From the NCBI GenBank assembly GCA_030760725.1, contig JASWHV010000008.1:59371671-59435670 (forward strand): a DNA stretch of 64,000 nt, written 5' to 3'. Below the pieces are notes generated by a model. That model saw only the letters and a list, made by a program, of their open reading frames with translations. It was not told the DNA's origin and searched no databases. The first letter of the stretch is position 1, and every line of letters starts with the position of its first letter. Both the position numbers and the translations under genes were made by a program. Positions 29,669-40,697 of the stretch are shown one piece after another. The stretch comes from Neostapfia colusana. Lineage: Eukaryota; Streptophyta; Magnoliopsida; Poales; Poaceae.

Positions 29669-30439
29669 TCACTGAGCTGGCTCCTCGGGATCTTCCTCAT
29701 TATTGCGGCTGCCTTCTGACTCCGCTTTGGGTGGGGAGGCTGCTGGTGGAGAAGTGCGACGACGCCTGATCGCCTGGCGATCTGGGGAGTCAGGAGTCCA
29801 TGTATTATTCACGGTGACACACAGTTCATTCCCATCTCCTCTTTCTCTCGCCCTCAAGCAGGCTCGCAGCAACGCCTCCGTTTCCTTCAGGGTGTCCTGA
29901 ACATCCTGAAGCTCATGCTGACACTCCTGCAGTCGAGTGCTGAGCATAGCAGCATCCTCCAAGCACAGATCCATGTGCTCATGGGAAGACACCTGCTGCA
30001 CTGGCGGGTACTTGTACTCCGTTGTACCGCTCTCGCGTTGGAGGACGTACATGTACTCAGTTCTGTCCAGGTGTCGACGATAGATGTGACTCTGACAGGT
30101 GATGGCCTCCTAGATGACATCCTTCTCCACATCGACCTGTGTCGCTCGACAAGCTGGAGAGCGGTGGATCTTGAGCAGCTGATTTTCGTGGATAATCCTC
30201 ATCTCTGAACTCCATTCTTCCCTCTTCTCACGAATGGTCCTGGTGGAGCTATAATGTATGATTAGCTTGCCCGTATTTCCGGCGGCTTGAAGCATACGTC
30301 GAAGACGGCGCAACAAGCCTCCTACTGCCAATCCGTAGGAAAGGTACGTCACTGGACGGCTCTCCTCTCTTTGGGCAAGGGCAACTACGGGAACTCTCCC
30401 TCCTGTGGACTTGCGAGTGGTGCGAATCATGCGAACCAT
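29669..30439 (-). pseudogene. Accessory ORF1 of D (coiled coil), one stop
   Basis: ATG at 30439 directly after TTTTTGTTTTAG, an acceptor-like site. 256 codons with a single in-frame TAG at 30110-30112. The N-terminal third is basic (RRLRRMLQAAGNTGKL, SSTRTIREKREEW). The middle has a heptad-like stretch (DAAMLSTRLQECQHELQDVQ, TLKETEALLRACLRARE). The C-terminus is acidic (NNEEDPEEPAQ). Position, N-terminal acceptor, coiled coil and acidic end all match B's ORF1, though sequence identity is low. Function unknown. Confidence 0.65.
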
Positions 30440-30642
30440 CTAAAACAAAAAGCATTTAAACTTAGGTTAGATAAACTTTGAAACAAAAATCCTATTTTGA
30501 ATGAAAGTTGGGGTAAGATGAAGAAAGTGACTCCATTGAATAACACTTTTCCACACACACCTTGTAAAATAGTTTTTTAAGAAAATAGGGTCCTTAAATA
30601 CGTCCATTTCTACCTAGGTCCACGTTCCTACGGGCAACCTTG

Positions 30643-30654
30643 GCTCTGATACCA
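30643..30654 (-). other. Primer-binding site of D (tRNA iMet)
   Basis: TGGTATCAGAGC on the minus strand, a few bases inside the 5' LTR end at 30659. The about 200 bp between this and ORF1 is the leader, with no gene. Confidence 0.95.
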
Positions 30655-30906
30655 CTTCTGTCACACCCGGTTTCTCCGAAGAACAACCGAGTGAATATCA
30701 CATGTATGCCAGGATCATTTTCTCATACATGTGATGACAAATAGTGAAGCATCATTTATTACAAGCCAGGTGTCGAATATAAATAAGTCTTACATAGCAT
30801 ATGTCTCGATGGACGATAGTAAGTTCATAACAAGTAAATAAAATAGCAGCGAAATATTATTCTTGTGGGCTCCGTCACAGGAGTTGCCCGGGGGGACTCC
30901 ATGAAC

Positions 30907-32127
30907 CTAGAAACCTTCTTCGGGTCCAAAATCTTGATCATTAAACACCACTTCATTATCTTGACCTGAGCAGCAATATAAACCAACAAATATGCAAGGT
31001 TGAGTACCGATGGTACTCAGCAAGTGTGGGAAAGTTATGTCATGCATGGCTAAAACAAGAAGAGGTTGAACTCATGGTTAAAGCACTACGCAATTAATAC
31101 CTATCACCTTAGCTTATTAAGCACCTACATTACTACACAGGTGAAATGGTCCCAATTTCCCATCCCATCATCAAAATCAAATAACCATAACCTCATTTCC
31201 AATGTTAAGCTCCCCGCTTAACATCCTCAACTTCCAAAACCATCATCCTCTAATAATGAATAAGTCCAAGCCGCTCTTGACCGTGAGCACGGCTGTCATG
31301 ACAGTTTTGACTCTGCAGAGTTTGCACCACTGTACCCACATGTAGTGATTTCATTCCCCGTTGCCGGGTGGACTAAAAGAACCTCCATTATGCCAGTGGC
31401 TACAACCACATTCACACTTCCCAGGTGTGTAGCCAGGAGATCACTACGAAGCCTTTACAAAGGGATTCCCGACGAGCATGGGCCCACTGAGGTTTCACCC
31501 CTAACAGCATACAAGAGGCTCCAACCCCGCTGCAGTGGCCCCCTCTTGAGCCTTGCGGTTCATATGGTAGTCCAGCTGACACCTATTCCCCGCACCATCC
31601 AACACACCCATACTACGCCGGGGATACACCTAATTAATTGTCCAAGCTGCCCCATCTCAGCATGTGGTTGGCACGGTAAAGCTAGGTTACATGCTCCATG
31701 AACCGGTCCTTAGGATCCAGGCAAGTACTAAACACAAACCCGAGTCTCGTGCACCCAGCACCAACCAAATCATCCAACTTGCCTTGATCCCTACCTCTAC
31801 ATAACTCATAACATCTCATTCAAGAGTATGGTAAATAAATTGATGATCTCATATCCCAATTATCCCATTCTAAGCATGGCTAAGCATGAGCATATAAATA
31901 AATGACATGATAAAATAATTCCCAACCCAAGCTACAAGGAAACAAGGTAATGCAATTCTAGGGAAACTTCCTAACATGGGTTTCATATTTCAATTGACAA
32001 TGCAAATAATTCTAGCTACACATCCTAGTATAGGATCAATGTGGTCAAGGACACTTGCCTCCTTCCTGCTGCTCTTGGAATGGGTAGTCCTGATCTTGGA
32101 AAGGAAGAACTTGCTCTGGAGCAGGTT
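30907..32127 (-). CDS. LTR-embedded split acidic reading frame in D 5' LTR (exons 32127-32059 and 30965-30907)
   Basis: Same structure, phase and lengths (69 and 59 nt) as the copy in D's 3' LTR, with GC donor after GGAG and acceptor GCTCAG. Ends FGPEEGF and a stop at 30907-30909. In the transcribed 5' LTR these exons would lie downstream of the TATA box, so they could be carried on the element's own message. The start codon is not found. Confidence 0.5.
31265..31304 (-). other. Conserved palindrome-hairpin element, D 5' LTR
   Basis: Minus strand: CTGTCATGACAG (31304-31293), then CCGTGCTCACGG, whose CCGTG/CACGG arms pair perfectly, then TCAAGAGCGGCTTGG. Confidence 0.5.
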
Positions 32128-34071
32128 CTACTCATACCATCACACATAGCAAAAGAAAACAACAAGTCATAAGACATAGTTCACACTTCCACTTCATACA
32201 AACCACACATTCACATTTATGAAAGCCATTCACAATTCTATGTGTTGTGGTTACTCTATGTGTGTTGATTTTTGGCTTACATGTACTTTTAAACATGTGT
32301 ATATGATTTCTACTTTTGTATTCACATTTATGTTTGCATACTATATATGAATTTCTAATTTAAATAAATCCCTTATATTTAATTGATACACATTTTAGCT
32401 ACCAAGTATGCATAAAAGGCGTTTTCCTACTTCATATGTGTCTTCAAACCTTCTACCAACCCTAAACTGAATTCTTTGGATTTTGGAAACATCATTTATC
32501 ATTTTCTAGTTATTTATACCTAGTTTGATATATTTTCAGATTTATTTCCTATGCCTAAATGTGCACTTTATTATGAAAATAACAAGACACCTCATCTAAA
32601 CAGAATAGGTTTTGGGCCTAAAATATTAAATAATATATTTTTGAACTTTTCTTCTGATGTAAACTATTTTACATTTATTTTACTAATTTTCAGAATTATT
32701 CTATACTTAAAAATATATCCCTATAACTAATAAATGTGAATAATCAATTAAACAGATTCATTTCAGCCAAAAATCTACTTTTATCTCACTCCAAAGTTTT
32801 CCAAGTACTAGGAAAGTTTTTAATCTGAATTTGCAATGTGTTTGTCCCATCTTTTAAATTTTAAATACTAAACACATAGTCAAATTCCTAAATTTAATAT
32901 CATACAGGGTTAAAAAGGTAAACTCACCCCACTACAGGGTCTATTATATTATTTTAGGAATTTCCAGGGGTCTAACTACACATAACAGAGGGGTTTTCCT
33001 AATTTTTATTAAGTCCAGGGGCTAAAACTGATTTTTAAATGAATTTACATGATTTTCCGAAGTTCCAGGGGCTAGATCAGAAGTTTCCGGGGCTAGCTCG
33101 TATTTTCCGAGATCCCCAGGGGGTAGCACGTAAGAATCCTGGCTTTATAACGCGGGGCTGACGTGGACCGTCCGATTTAAAACCGACGGCTGAGATTATA
33201 ACGTCGAACCGGTACGCGGGGATTTAAACTCTACCATGCGATTTAAAATAGACGGCGCACAAGCGGCCATGTCGCTCTGATCGAGCGCGGGCGGCGCTGC
33301 CCGGCGTCGCACGGCGGCGATCTCGCCGGAGAGTTTCGGATCTTCGTCAATTCTTCCTAAAACTGTGATTTTATGGCATAGATCGGTAGAGGAGAGGTCG
33401 GGGATCTCACCTCGGGGGTTTTCTTGAGCTCAGAGGTCCTGGAAAACGATCGGCGACAAGGTCCGAGGTGAATTCACGGCGAGGCTCGTCGGCGCTGTGT
33501 TTGAACCGCAAACCACCGAGTTTTCTGCACCTGCGAGGTTCCCCGGAGGCTGTGGATCAAGACCAGCGAGTTAGAGCAGAATTCCCGAGCGTAGATCGAG
33601 CAGAATTCGCCGGAGAAGCTCGGGTTCTCTCCGGAGAGAAAAACGACGGATCGTGGGGAAAAACGGGTGATGCCGGGGTTTTTATAGACAGGGGAGGGCG
33701 GTGTGTTAGTTTAGATCGAGTCGGAGTCCTCCGGAACCAGAATTCGGCGGAAATCCGGTCGGTTGAGATCGCGCGCGCGGGGGAACAGTCCGGGTTTCGG
33801 ACGATCGGGGGTTAGGGATGACAGGTGGGTCCCGCCTGTCTGCGAGAGGGGGCGCGGGCGCGCGGCTGCGGGCTGGCTCGGGAGTTGGGTGGGCCGGCTG
33901 GTGGGTTTCGGCCCACTGGCCGGGAAGATTTGTTTTTTCTTTTTCTCTTTTTTTTTTCATTTCTGTTTTGAGTTTAATTTGAATTCCAGTTTGAATTTGA
34001 ATTTTTGCAACACATGCAACACGTCCAAAATTTTTTAAATTCCCCTCTTGACAGGATTTTGGGGTGTTACA

Positions 34072-34076
34072 TAAGG
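34072..34076. repeat. TSD TAAGG, right copy (element D)
   Basis: Matches 20136-20140 and is followed by GCCTCAG, the continuation of B's LTR. Confidence 0.95.
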
Positions 34077-36658
34077 GCCTCAGTTTTTGACACATGTTTA
34101 AAGTGTTCATCACCACACCACACACCTCATTTGAAGCAAGTTCATGAACACAAATGAAGAGCAAGTAACCACCATCAACATGCTCATTAGAGAACAAACT
34201 CACATATTGCAAAAGTAGTATTTCCCACATGTGATATAGAGGGGCTGGGCATATAAAAACTCCTACACATTGCTAGGGATGTCCATGCCAAGTTTCACCC
34301 AAATTCGAAACCCTTTTGAGGTCATTTTGGGTATAGCTAGAAAGAGGGCAGTTTGAACTCAAATGCAAATTCAAACTGTTTTTATCCCATGAATTCAAAA
34401 GTGGGAGGCATATTCTTATTCAGCACATTTTTGTGAGCCCATACACCAATTTTCACCCCATTTGGAGTTGATCTTGACATGAGCTAAGTGGGGCAAATTC
34501 AAACTTTATTTGAATTTCAAACTGAACATGTGCTGAAATTCATTCAAACCAAACCCAATTTGAATTCTAATCAACTCAAATGGCTCATGGGTGAATAACT
34601 TGAATCACCATGGGCAGTTTGGGACTTACTGTTTAAAACAGTGATGAGGAGTTAATTTCAGAGGTTAAACTTGAGTGTGGGACCCACATGTCATAGAGAT
34701 AAGGGGGGAGACTTGCACCCAAAGTCACAGCCTCGGTGGGAAATTCCACCGAGCAGCTGCCGGCTGTGCCACCGAGAAACAACCGGTGCCGCCAGCTGCT
34801 TCTCCCTTCGTGCGCTGGCGTCCCAGGCGGCCTGCTCGCGCCCCCACGCGACCGTCACCGCCTCAGCCAAGTGAAGACCGGGTGCCTTCTTATCCCCGCG
34901 GGCGACACCGGGCGGCGTCATTCTTTTTCTCCCCGAGCTCTCGGTCGATCGGGAAAACACAGCAAACAATCGTATCTTCGCCTCCCCGAGTTGCTAGGCA
35001 ACATCCTGAGCTCGAGCACCACCCTCCCAACGCCTGAACCACCGGGTTTCGGCCCCTGTTCCCGTGATCAACGACGACCGCCGCGGTTTAGCTGAAGAAC
35101 GGTGATCGGTCTCACGTGGGCAGCACACTACAGCCACTTCCACGGCCGAGCAAGGGCGGCAAAAGGAGCGCACGGACTCCATGCTGCTTCCACCTGAAGC
35201 TCAAGCCACGCTGTGAACTATCGCCGGCGAATTCCAAGAATTTTCTCCGGCGACCTTAAACCGAGCTTCCGGTACGGATTCTTCGAATTCTCACTCTATG
35301 ATCCTTATTTAGTTATCAAATCTTGCACATAGGCGCTGGACTAGCCGGCGATCAGTTTCCTTTCTGCATCCGTGGTATGAAACCGACTAGGAGTGACAAA
35401 TTTTGAGCTCGATTGAGGGCGTTCATGGCGGGCACGCTCGGTCACACGGTGCCAACCGACTTGCCACCATCTTTGAACACTTTGGACACCTTTTTGAGCT
35501 TCCTAGAGGTGTACTGATTCTGTAGAACCGATTGTTCGAGGTTTTGGCGGGTTAGAACCCACGGCCGACAGCGCCGAACCTCAACCGAGGCCGCCGCACG
35601 TCGCCGGGCTATTTCTGGTCACCGCCAGCTCGAACTGACCCCACAGACATGCTCCTCGACGTCGACAACCCCCTGGCGGCGAGTTTCAGACCATGTGATG
35701 GCCGGCAGCGGCAAGCCTGTGAGCTCTGAGTCGGCTCCAGCGAGGGGAGGCGGCGCAGGCGCGAGGGCGCGTCGGGAGGATGACGAAGTCGGCTGGCCCA
35801 CGCGTCAGCAGCGTAAAAATTTAAATCGGGATCGGGTGTGGCTGGGATCCATTGTGCTGGCGTGCAGGAACCCGCAGACCACGGTGTGCCGACGCCTCAG
35901 GGTGCGACGCGTGGCCCCGTGGCCCACCCTCGAGTTTAAACTTTTCCCCAAATTTCAGATTCCATTCAAACTTCAAATCCTCATAACTTTGGCTAGAAAA
36001 CTCCAAATCGAGTGAACCAAATTTTGTTGGATTCAGCTCTCTGATTACTTTCCAGCAAATCAAGTTTCACTTCATGAAAATCCTTATTTCTCCAGAATTA
36101 ATTCCTCAAAGTTTAAACTGTTTGGAATTTTAACTGGAGAATCCTTTGGAGGAAAATTCTGAAAGTTTGCTGGGATGTTCACAAAAATATCCTTGAACTA
36201 CCATAAAAATTTCAGATCCATTTGAGCTAATTTGATCCACCTAATGGTGTGATTAGTGAAACTGTTCCAGAGAAAATAGAAAATGTTCAGAAACATTTTC
36301 AGAATTTCCCCTGGAATTGTTTAGCTCATATCTTTAGTTAGGAACCTTCAAATTAAGTGAGACCAATTCCATTAGAACCCTCTGAAAATCTAGTTTTCAG
36401 AAAGTCATAGTTTGTTTCATGAAAATCCTTAGAACACCCTACAAGCCTTCAATTAAGGTCAAGTACATAATTAATTGTGGAGGGCTCAAATGAGCTTTAC
36501 TGCAACTAAAACTTGACCAAGTCCGTGTTTAGGTTATAACCAAGCCACAGTAAAAGTTCACAGTCATTGGGTTTGTCTAGAAAGAGTTATAGACTTCACA
36601 AGTTTAAATTCAATCAAAAGCGTTTAAATTAATACATATGTACTTGTATATCATGTAG

Positions 36659-37919
36659 TCGCTAAGGTCGAGGAGGAACCCGAAGTCCTAGACTTCGTTA
36701 CTCCGGAGGAGCAGCTAGCCTACGACCAGGAGCAGCAAGGCAAGCTCCGGTTTGCATTAACCTTTTTACAAGTTTTTATTATTTTGAGCACATACTTGAA
36801 TACCTTATTTCTTGCATTAGAGTCTTGTTTGGAAACCCAACTGCATAGCCAAGAAAACCATGGGTTGGGGTTAGGATTGCAAACCCCGTTAGCTACTGCC
36901 ATGCTAAGCTAGTGTAGGATTCGGTACAAGTCGAGTAGTTGGAACTACTCGCGAGCATAGGCTAGAGGCACTCGACTCGGGTAGAGATTGCACATGATAC
37001 ACATGGCAAGAAAAATGAGACCGAGCGGAGAGTAAGGGCAGCAGGATTTTGGGGGCCTGTGTGCTATAGCTCCGCTTGTGTCGATTGAGGACCGAGCCGT
37101 GTGCGGGCCTGTTGAACAAGCTAGAACAGTACCGAAGACCTACCGGCTATATGGGAACCGGGAAACTGATGTAACTCGGGTAGCTGGGTATTGAGGCATT
37201 GCCTGTCGTTCAGAGGGTAGGTTGAGAGCTCGAGGTGTAAATCGGCTGGCGGCACTGAGATGCGCGTGCAGAGACCTCTTGCTCGGGACGATGGGACCGG
37301 TTCAATATTTGGCTGACGGGTGAAAGGTGGTTGCGTACGGCGTCCGTGATGGTTGCTATAGGCAACATCGAGTACGGGCGTACGTGACGGGTTATTTGGG
37401 TAACCCTGCAGGTGTAAATCGATTATAATGGCCGTCCCTCATGGTCAGTGAGTACCACTTGTTCACTGTACCGTGACATAGAAAGAACAGGATAGTTACA
37501 TGTTAAAATGTTGCTGATTGAAAGATGGACCTGATTGCTAATGATTTGCTGTAGTCTAGCGCTAACTAAAGTTCTTTTCAACTTTGGGCAAAGTACATGA
37601 GAGAAATGTGTTTCTTGTTTGATTGCGGCTCTCTCATGTGCCTTAGCGTAAGGTTATCCACATCCTGTTGCTAAAATTTGAAAGTAAGGTTCTAGTAATT
37701 AGGCGAGTTCTTTGCCAATTGTTTTATCTCATGTACCCATCACCCCTCATGTAGAAGTTCCATGTTTAGGAGAGACGGGTCAGTCTTGCTGAGCCTTCGT
37801 GCTCACTACTTGTGTTTGAAGCTTTTGCAGGGTTCTATGAGGAAGGGACTCCCGAAGAGGAGACGGAACCCCAGGAGGGGAACCCCGTCGAGTGGGAGTC
37901 ATGCACGCCGCCGTGTTAG
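36659..37919 (+). CDS. LTR-embedded split acidic reading frame in B 3' LTR (exons 36659-36739 and 37831-37919)
   Basis: Exons of 81 and 89 nt, phase 1 junction, donor CAAG|GCAAGC, acceptor TTTTGCAG, stop TAG at 37917-37919. It differs from the 5' LTR copy by a few substitutions (for example EEGTPEEETEPQEGNP here against VEGTPQEE there) and no indel. The frame has thus stayed intact in both LTRs since insertion. Confidence 0.5.
37420..37468 (+). other. Conserved palindrome-hairpin element, B 3' LTR
   Basis: CGATTATAATGG (one palindrome position changed) followed by CCGTCCCTCATGG, in which the CCGT arm can still pair with ATGG by one G-T pair, then GTCAGTGAGTACCACTTG. Confidence 0.45.
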
Positions 37920-38149
37920 TGTGCGTGTGTGCTAGCAAGGACATGTTCACGGGCTGAACGTGAACTTGATGCGTAGTCTACACCCGTGAGTGTAGACTGG
38001 ACCTATTTTGATGTAAAAATGTTCATAAACCACTTTATGTAATAAAAATTCTGCTTCCGCTTTGTGCCTTTGAGGTGTGTTATCCGGTGCTGTGCAACGC
38101 AGCACCCCTCAGCGTGATCCTGGCTCGACAAGACCATGGGGTCGTGTCA

Positions 38150-38154
38150 CATTT
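38150..38154. repeat. TSD CATTT, right copy (element B)
   Basis: Identical to 8709-8713; A's sequence resumes here. Confidence 0.95.
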
Positions 38155-38730
38155 AGCAACATTGCCGGTCGCGTGAGGGCTGTGAAGGATCGCCTTCAGC
38201 GGATAGGAGGTGACCACCGAGATCCGGTGTGCTTGAAAGTAGTGCCGGAGCTTCCTGGATGCCACGAGCACTGCATACAGCAGCTTGTGGACCTCCGGAT
38301 ACCTTGTCTTGGCGTCATGGAGGACTTCGCTGATGTAGTAGACAAGCCTCTGGATGGTCCGGACCCTCCCTCCCGGGCCAGAGATGTCTTCATCCATTGG
38401 CTCAGGCCTACCGGAGGTAGGTGGGTCCGGGGAAGCTTCCGGGAGCTGGGACTCGAAAGCTCCTAGGCCGCCTTGGGCCTCCGGGGGGTCCCGCTGGTTT
38501 TCCGGGAGGTCCCGTTGGACCTCCGGGAGGTTGTCGTGGAGGTCCAGGAGGCCGTCTTGGACCCCCGGGAGGTTTTCTTGGAGGTCCGGGAGGCCGTCTT
38601 GGACCTCCGGAGTCTCCTGGTGCTTGTCTTCTGCTATCGGACCAGGCTGTGGTGGCGAGAGGTCCGGCCGCTCTGCGACGAGGAGCATGCTCACCACTTC
38701 GGTTGTTGCCGCGATGTAGAGCAAAAAATT
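38155..38730 (-). pseudogene. pol: A pol: retroviral-type RNase H with a Pro-rich insert
   Basis: Minus-strand frame beginning LLYIAATTEVVSMLLVAERP, then about 100 residues of Pro/Glu/Gln/Leu/Asp-rich repeats, then RTIQRLVYYISEVLHDAKTRYPEVHKLLYAVL and HATGNVAK, where B interrupts. The two conserved blocks are adjacent or joined by a short linker in usual Tat RNase H domains, so the repeat tract is an in-frame expansion in this copy or subfamily. TAG at 38731-38733 separates this frame from RT. Confidence 0.8.
38368..38664 (-). repeat. In-frame minisatellite in A's RNase H
   Basis: Repeated GGAGGTCCGGGAGGCCGTCTT-like phrases (densest at about 38470-38625). On the coding strand they give units of about 14 residues built on LP.VQDGLLDLHDN-type motifs. 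On the opposite strand they read as Gly-Pro-Pro-like repeats, which is incidental. Confidence 0.75.
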
Positions 38731-39740
38731 CTATTCGGGCTCGGGGGCTACCATGATGGGTAGGGTCGTCAGGAGTTGCTTCAACTCCTGGAAAGCTTCT
38801 TCTGCTTCGTCGGTCCAAACAAATGGACCGGATTTGCGCAGGAGCTTAAAGAAGGGGAGCGCTCGCTCTGCTAGCCTCGGTATAAACCGACTCAGCGCGG
38901 CTAGGCATCCCGTGAGTTTCTGGACTTCCTTGATGCGGGCGGGAGGCCGCATCAGGTCGATGGCCTTGATCTTCTCTGGGTTGGCCTCAATTCCCCGGTG
39001 TGATACCAGGAATCCTAAGAGCTTTCCAGAGGATACGCCGAACACACACTTGTCGGGGTTCAGCTTGATGCGCGTGGAGTGCAGTTTGTCAAAGACTAAG
39101 GCCAGGTTATCTAACAAGGATGAACTCTGCCTGACCTTGACAACGATGTCATCAACATACACCTCGACTAAGTCTCTTATCAACTCTCCAAAGGTTTTAT
39201 GCATTGCACGTACAAAGGTCGGAAGAGCATTCTTTAGGCCATAAGGCATAGAGATATAACAATACAGGTCGTCTACTTTGATGAAGGAGGTGTGCTCCTC
39301 ATCTTCTCTAGACATAGGGATCTGATGGAAACCCGAATAGGCGTCTAGGAAGCACAGCATATCACAGCCTAATGTCGAGTCTACTATTTGATCTATTCTA
39401 GGGAGAGGGAATGGATATTTGGGACATGCCTTATTGAGACTGGTGTAGTCGATGCACATCCTAAGCTTCCCGCTGGCCTTCGGGACAACGACGGGGTTCG
39501 CCAACCACCGGGGGTGGTGGACTTCCCATATGAAGCCAGCGTCCAGCAGCTTCTTGATTTCTTCTCGGATGAAGTTTTGCCGCTCGATGGACTGCTTGCG
39601 AGGCTTCTATTGGACTGGCCGGCGTCGGGGAAGACCTTCAAGTGGTGCTCGATCACCTCCCTAGGGATCCCCGGAATCTGTGACGGCTGCCATGCAAACA
39701 CGTCGATGTTGTGTCGGAGGAAGGTGACGAGCGCGCCTTC
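38731..39740 (-). pseudogene. pol: A pol: reverse transcriptase
   Basis: Upstream part with DVFAWQPSQIPGIPREVIEH, then ANPVVVPKASGKLRMCIDY, YPFPLPRIDQIVD, FLDAYSGFHQIPM and the catalytic EVYVDDIVVK (YVDD), the thumb (LGFLVSHRGIEANPEKI) and the connection (WTDEAEEAFQELKQLL). Lesions: TAG at about 39612-39614, a frameshift in the same area, and TAG at 38731-38733. The YVDD form and the KLRMCIDYTSLNKACPK stretch fit Tat elements. Confidence 0.87.
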
Positions 39741-40697
39741 CTATTTACTATCCAGGCCCCCGGCTACCCGGGTGGTCTGGGTAGCATCGGCGCCGACTTG
39801 GACGACCTTCAAGGGGACGTCGCCCTCGTCGAGGGGTTGCACTCGGGGTGCTGCGGTAGAGGCACGGTGGCGTGTACTCGAGTGGAGCCGGTCCGATTCT
39901 GCACTGCCAGGGGCTGGTGCTCGAGCTGCCGCAAGTGCCTCGAGCTTTTCCAAGGCTGACACTGCAGCAGTGCGGTCTCCACGAATCCTGAGGATGCCTG
40001 TTGGTGTAGGCATCTTCAAGACGAGGTAGCCGTAGTGGGCTACTGCCATGAATCGGTACAGTGCGGGCCTGCTGATTATGGCGTTGAAGGGGAGGTCGAT
40101 CTCCGCCACGTCGAACAGAATGTACTCTGTCCGATATCTGTCCGGTGCCCCACAGGTCACCGGAAGGCTGATGTTGCCGTAGGGAACGACTTGCCCAGGC
40201 CCTACCCCTGAGAATGGGCTCGATGGGGTGAACTTGGCCATCGGGATCTGCAGCTTCTGGAAAGCTGCGCGGCTGATGAGGTTCAGCCCAGCCCCGCCAT
40301 CTACCAAAACGTGGTACATCCTCACGTTGGCGATGGTGGGCGCTACCAAGAGCGGTAGTTGGCCGGCCCCAGCCATGTTTCTGGGGCAGTCGGTGGCATC
40401 GAAGCTGATGGGGGTTCCCATCCACTTGAGATGCGGTGCGGCACTTGGGAGGGGAGCCACCGACTCTACTGCTCGGCGCAGAGTTTTAACCGCGCTTCGG
40501 GACGAGGGGTCAGCAGACCCGCCGTAGATGACGTACAGCATCTTCCGGCGCTCGTCATTGCTGGAGCTGGAGTCCTCATGGTTGCGCACCGCCTTCACGG
40601 CGCGCTGAGGCTCCTGGAACTCCACTTGATGGTCGGCGTTGTCTGGGGCGTCGACCTTCTGCTTGCCCTCCCTTTGACGGAAGGGCGGGGCATCAGT
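39741..40697 (-). pseudogene. pro: A protease region
   Basis: In frame with gag upstream and with the start of the RT region downstream except for stops. MLYVIYGGS marks the linker. The aspartic protease motif is HVLVDGGAGLNLISRAAF, with DGG in place of DTG/DSG, as is usual in this lineage. PFNAIISRPALYRF is the second conserved block (the AIIGR/ALG region). Ends at a TAG (39741-39743), after which the same frame continues into RT. C retains only the flanks of this region. Confidence 0.82.

Larger units (their letters stand above)
20141..34071 (-). mobile_element. Element D: second Del/Tekay-like chromovirus family
   Basis: Minus-strand element with LTRs 30659-34071 (5') and 20141-23559 (3'), iMet PBS, an accessory ORF before gag, gag, protease, RT, RNase H, integrase and chromodomain. 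TSD TAAGG. Its LTRs start TGTAACACCCC and end GGGTGTGACA in the element's sense. It is inserted 7 bp into B's 3' LTR and carries an Ac/Ds-like insertion in RT. Several stops and frameshifts make it defective, but the 3' half of pol is open. Confidence 0.92.
30659..34071 (-). repeat. 5' LTR of D (3413 bp)
   Basis: Plus-strand ends TGTCACACCCGG and GGGGTGTTACA, colinear with 20141-23559. It keeps both acidic exons, the palindromic element, TATA (near 33680) and the GTGAG donor (exon end 33411). A near-palindromic GACAGGTGGGTCCCGCCTGTC lies near 33820-33842. Confidence 0.95.
8714..38149 (+). mobile_element. Element B: Del/Tekay-like chromovirus with 4.08 kb LTRs
   Basis: Full-length plus-strand Ty3/gypsy element: 5' LTR 8714-12792, iMet PBS, leader, coiled-coil ORF (14294-15238), gag (15511-16404), pol with a C-terminal chromodomain (to 20064), PPT, and a 3' LTR interrupted by D. 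Without D it is about 15.5 kb. TSD CATTT. In the stretches compared, its LTRs differ at only a few positions per 200-250 bp, so it is a fairly recent insertion. Only one stop is visible in its main frames. The lineage call rests on the chromodomain, long LTRs and overall pol character. Confidence 0.9.
34077..38149 (+). repeat. 3' LTR of B, main part
   Basis: Continues from 20134-20140 and ends GGTCGTGTCA before TSD CATTT. With the first 7 bp it is 4080 bp against 4079 bp for the 5' LTR. It holds TATA-like, GC-rich, exon and palindrome parts as in the 5' copy. Confidence 0.95.

Noticed and set aside
38408..38763. Collagen-like Gly-Pro-Pro frames on the plus strand
   Set aside because: They are the opposite-strand reading of the minisatellite inside A's RNase H.
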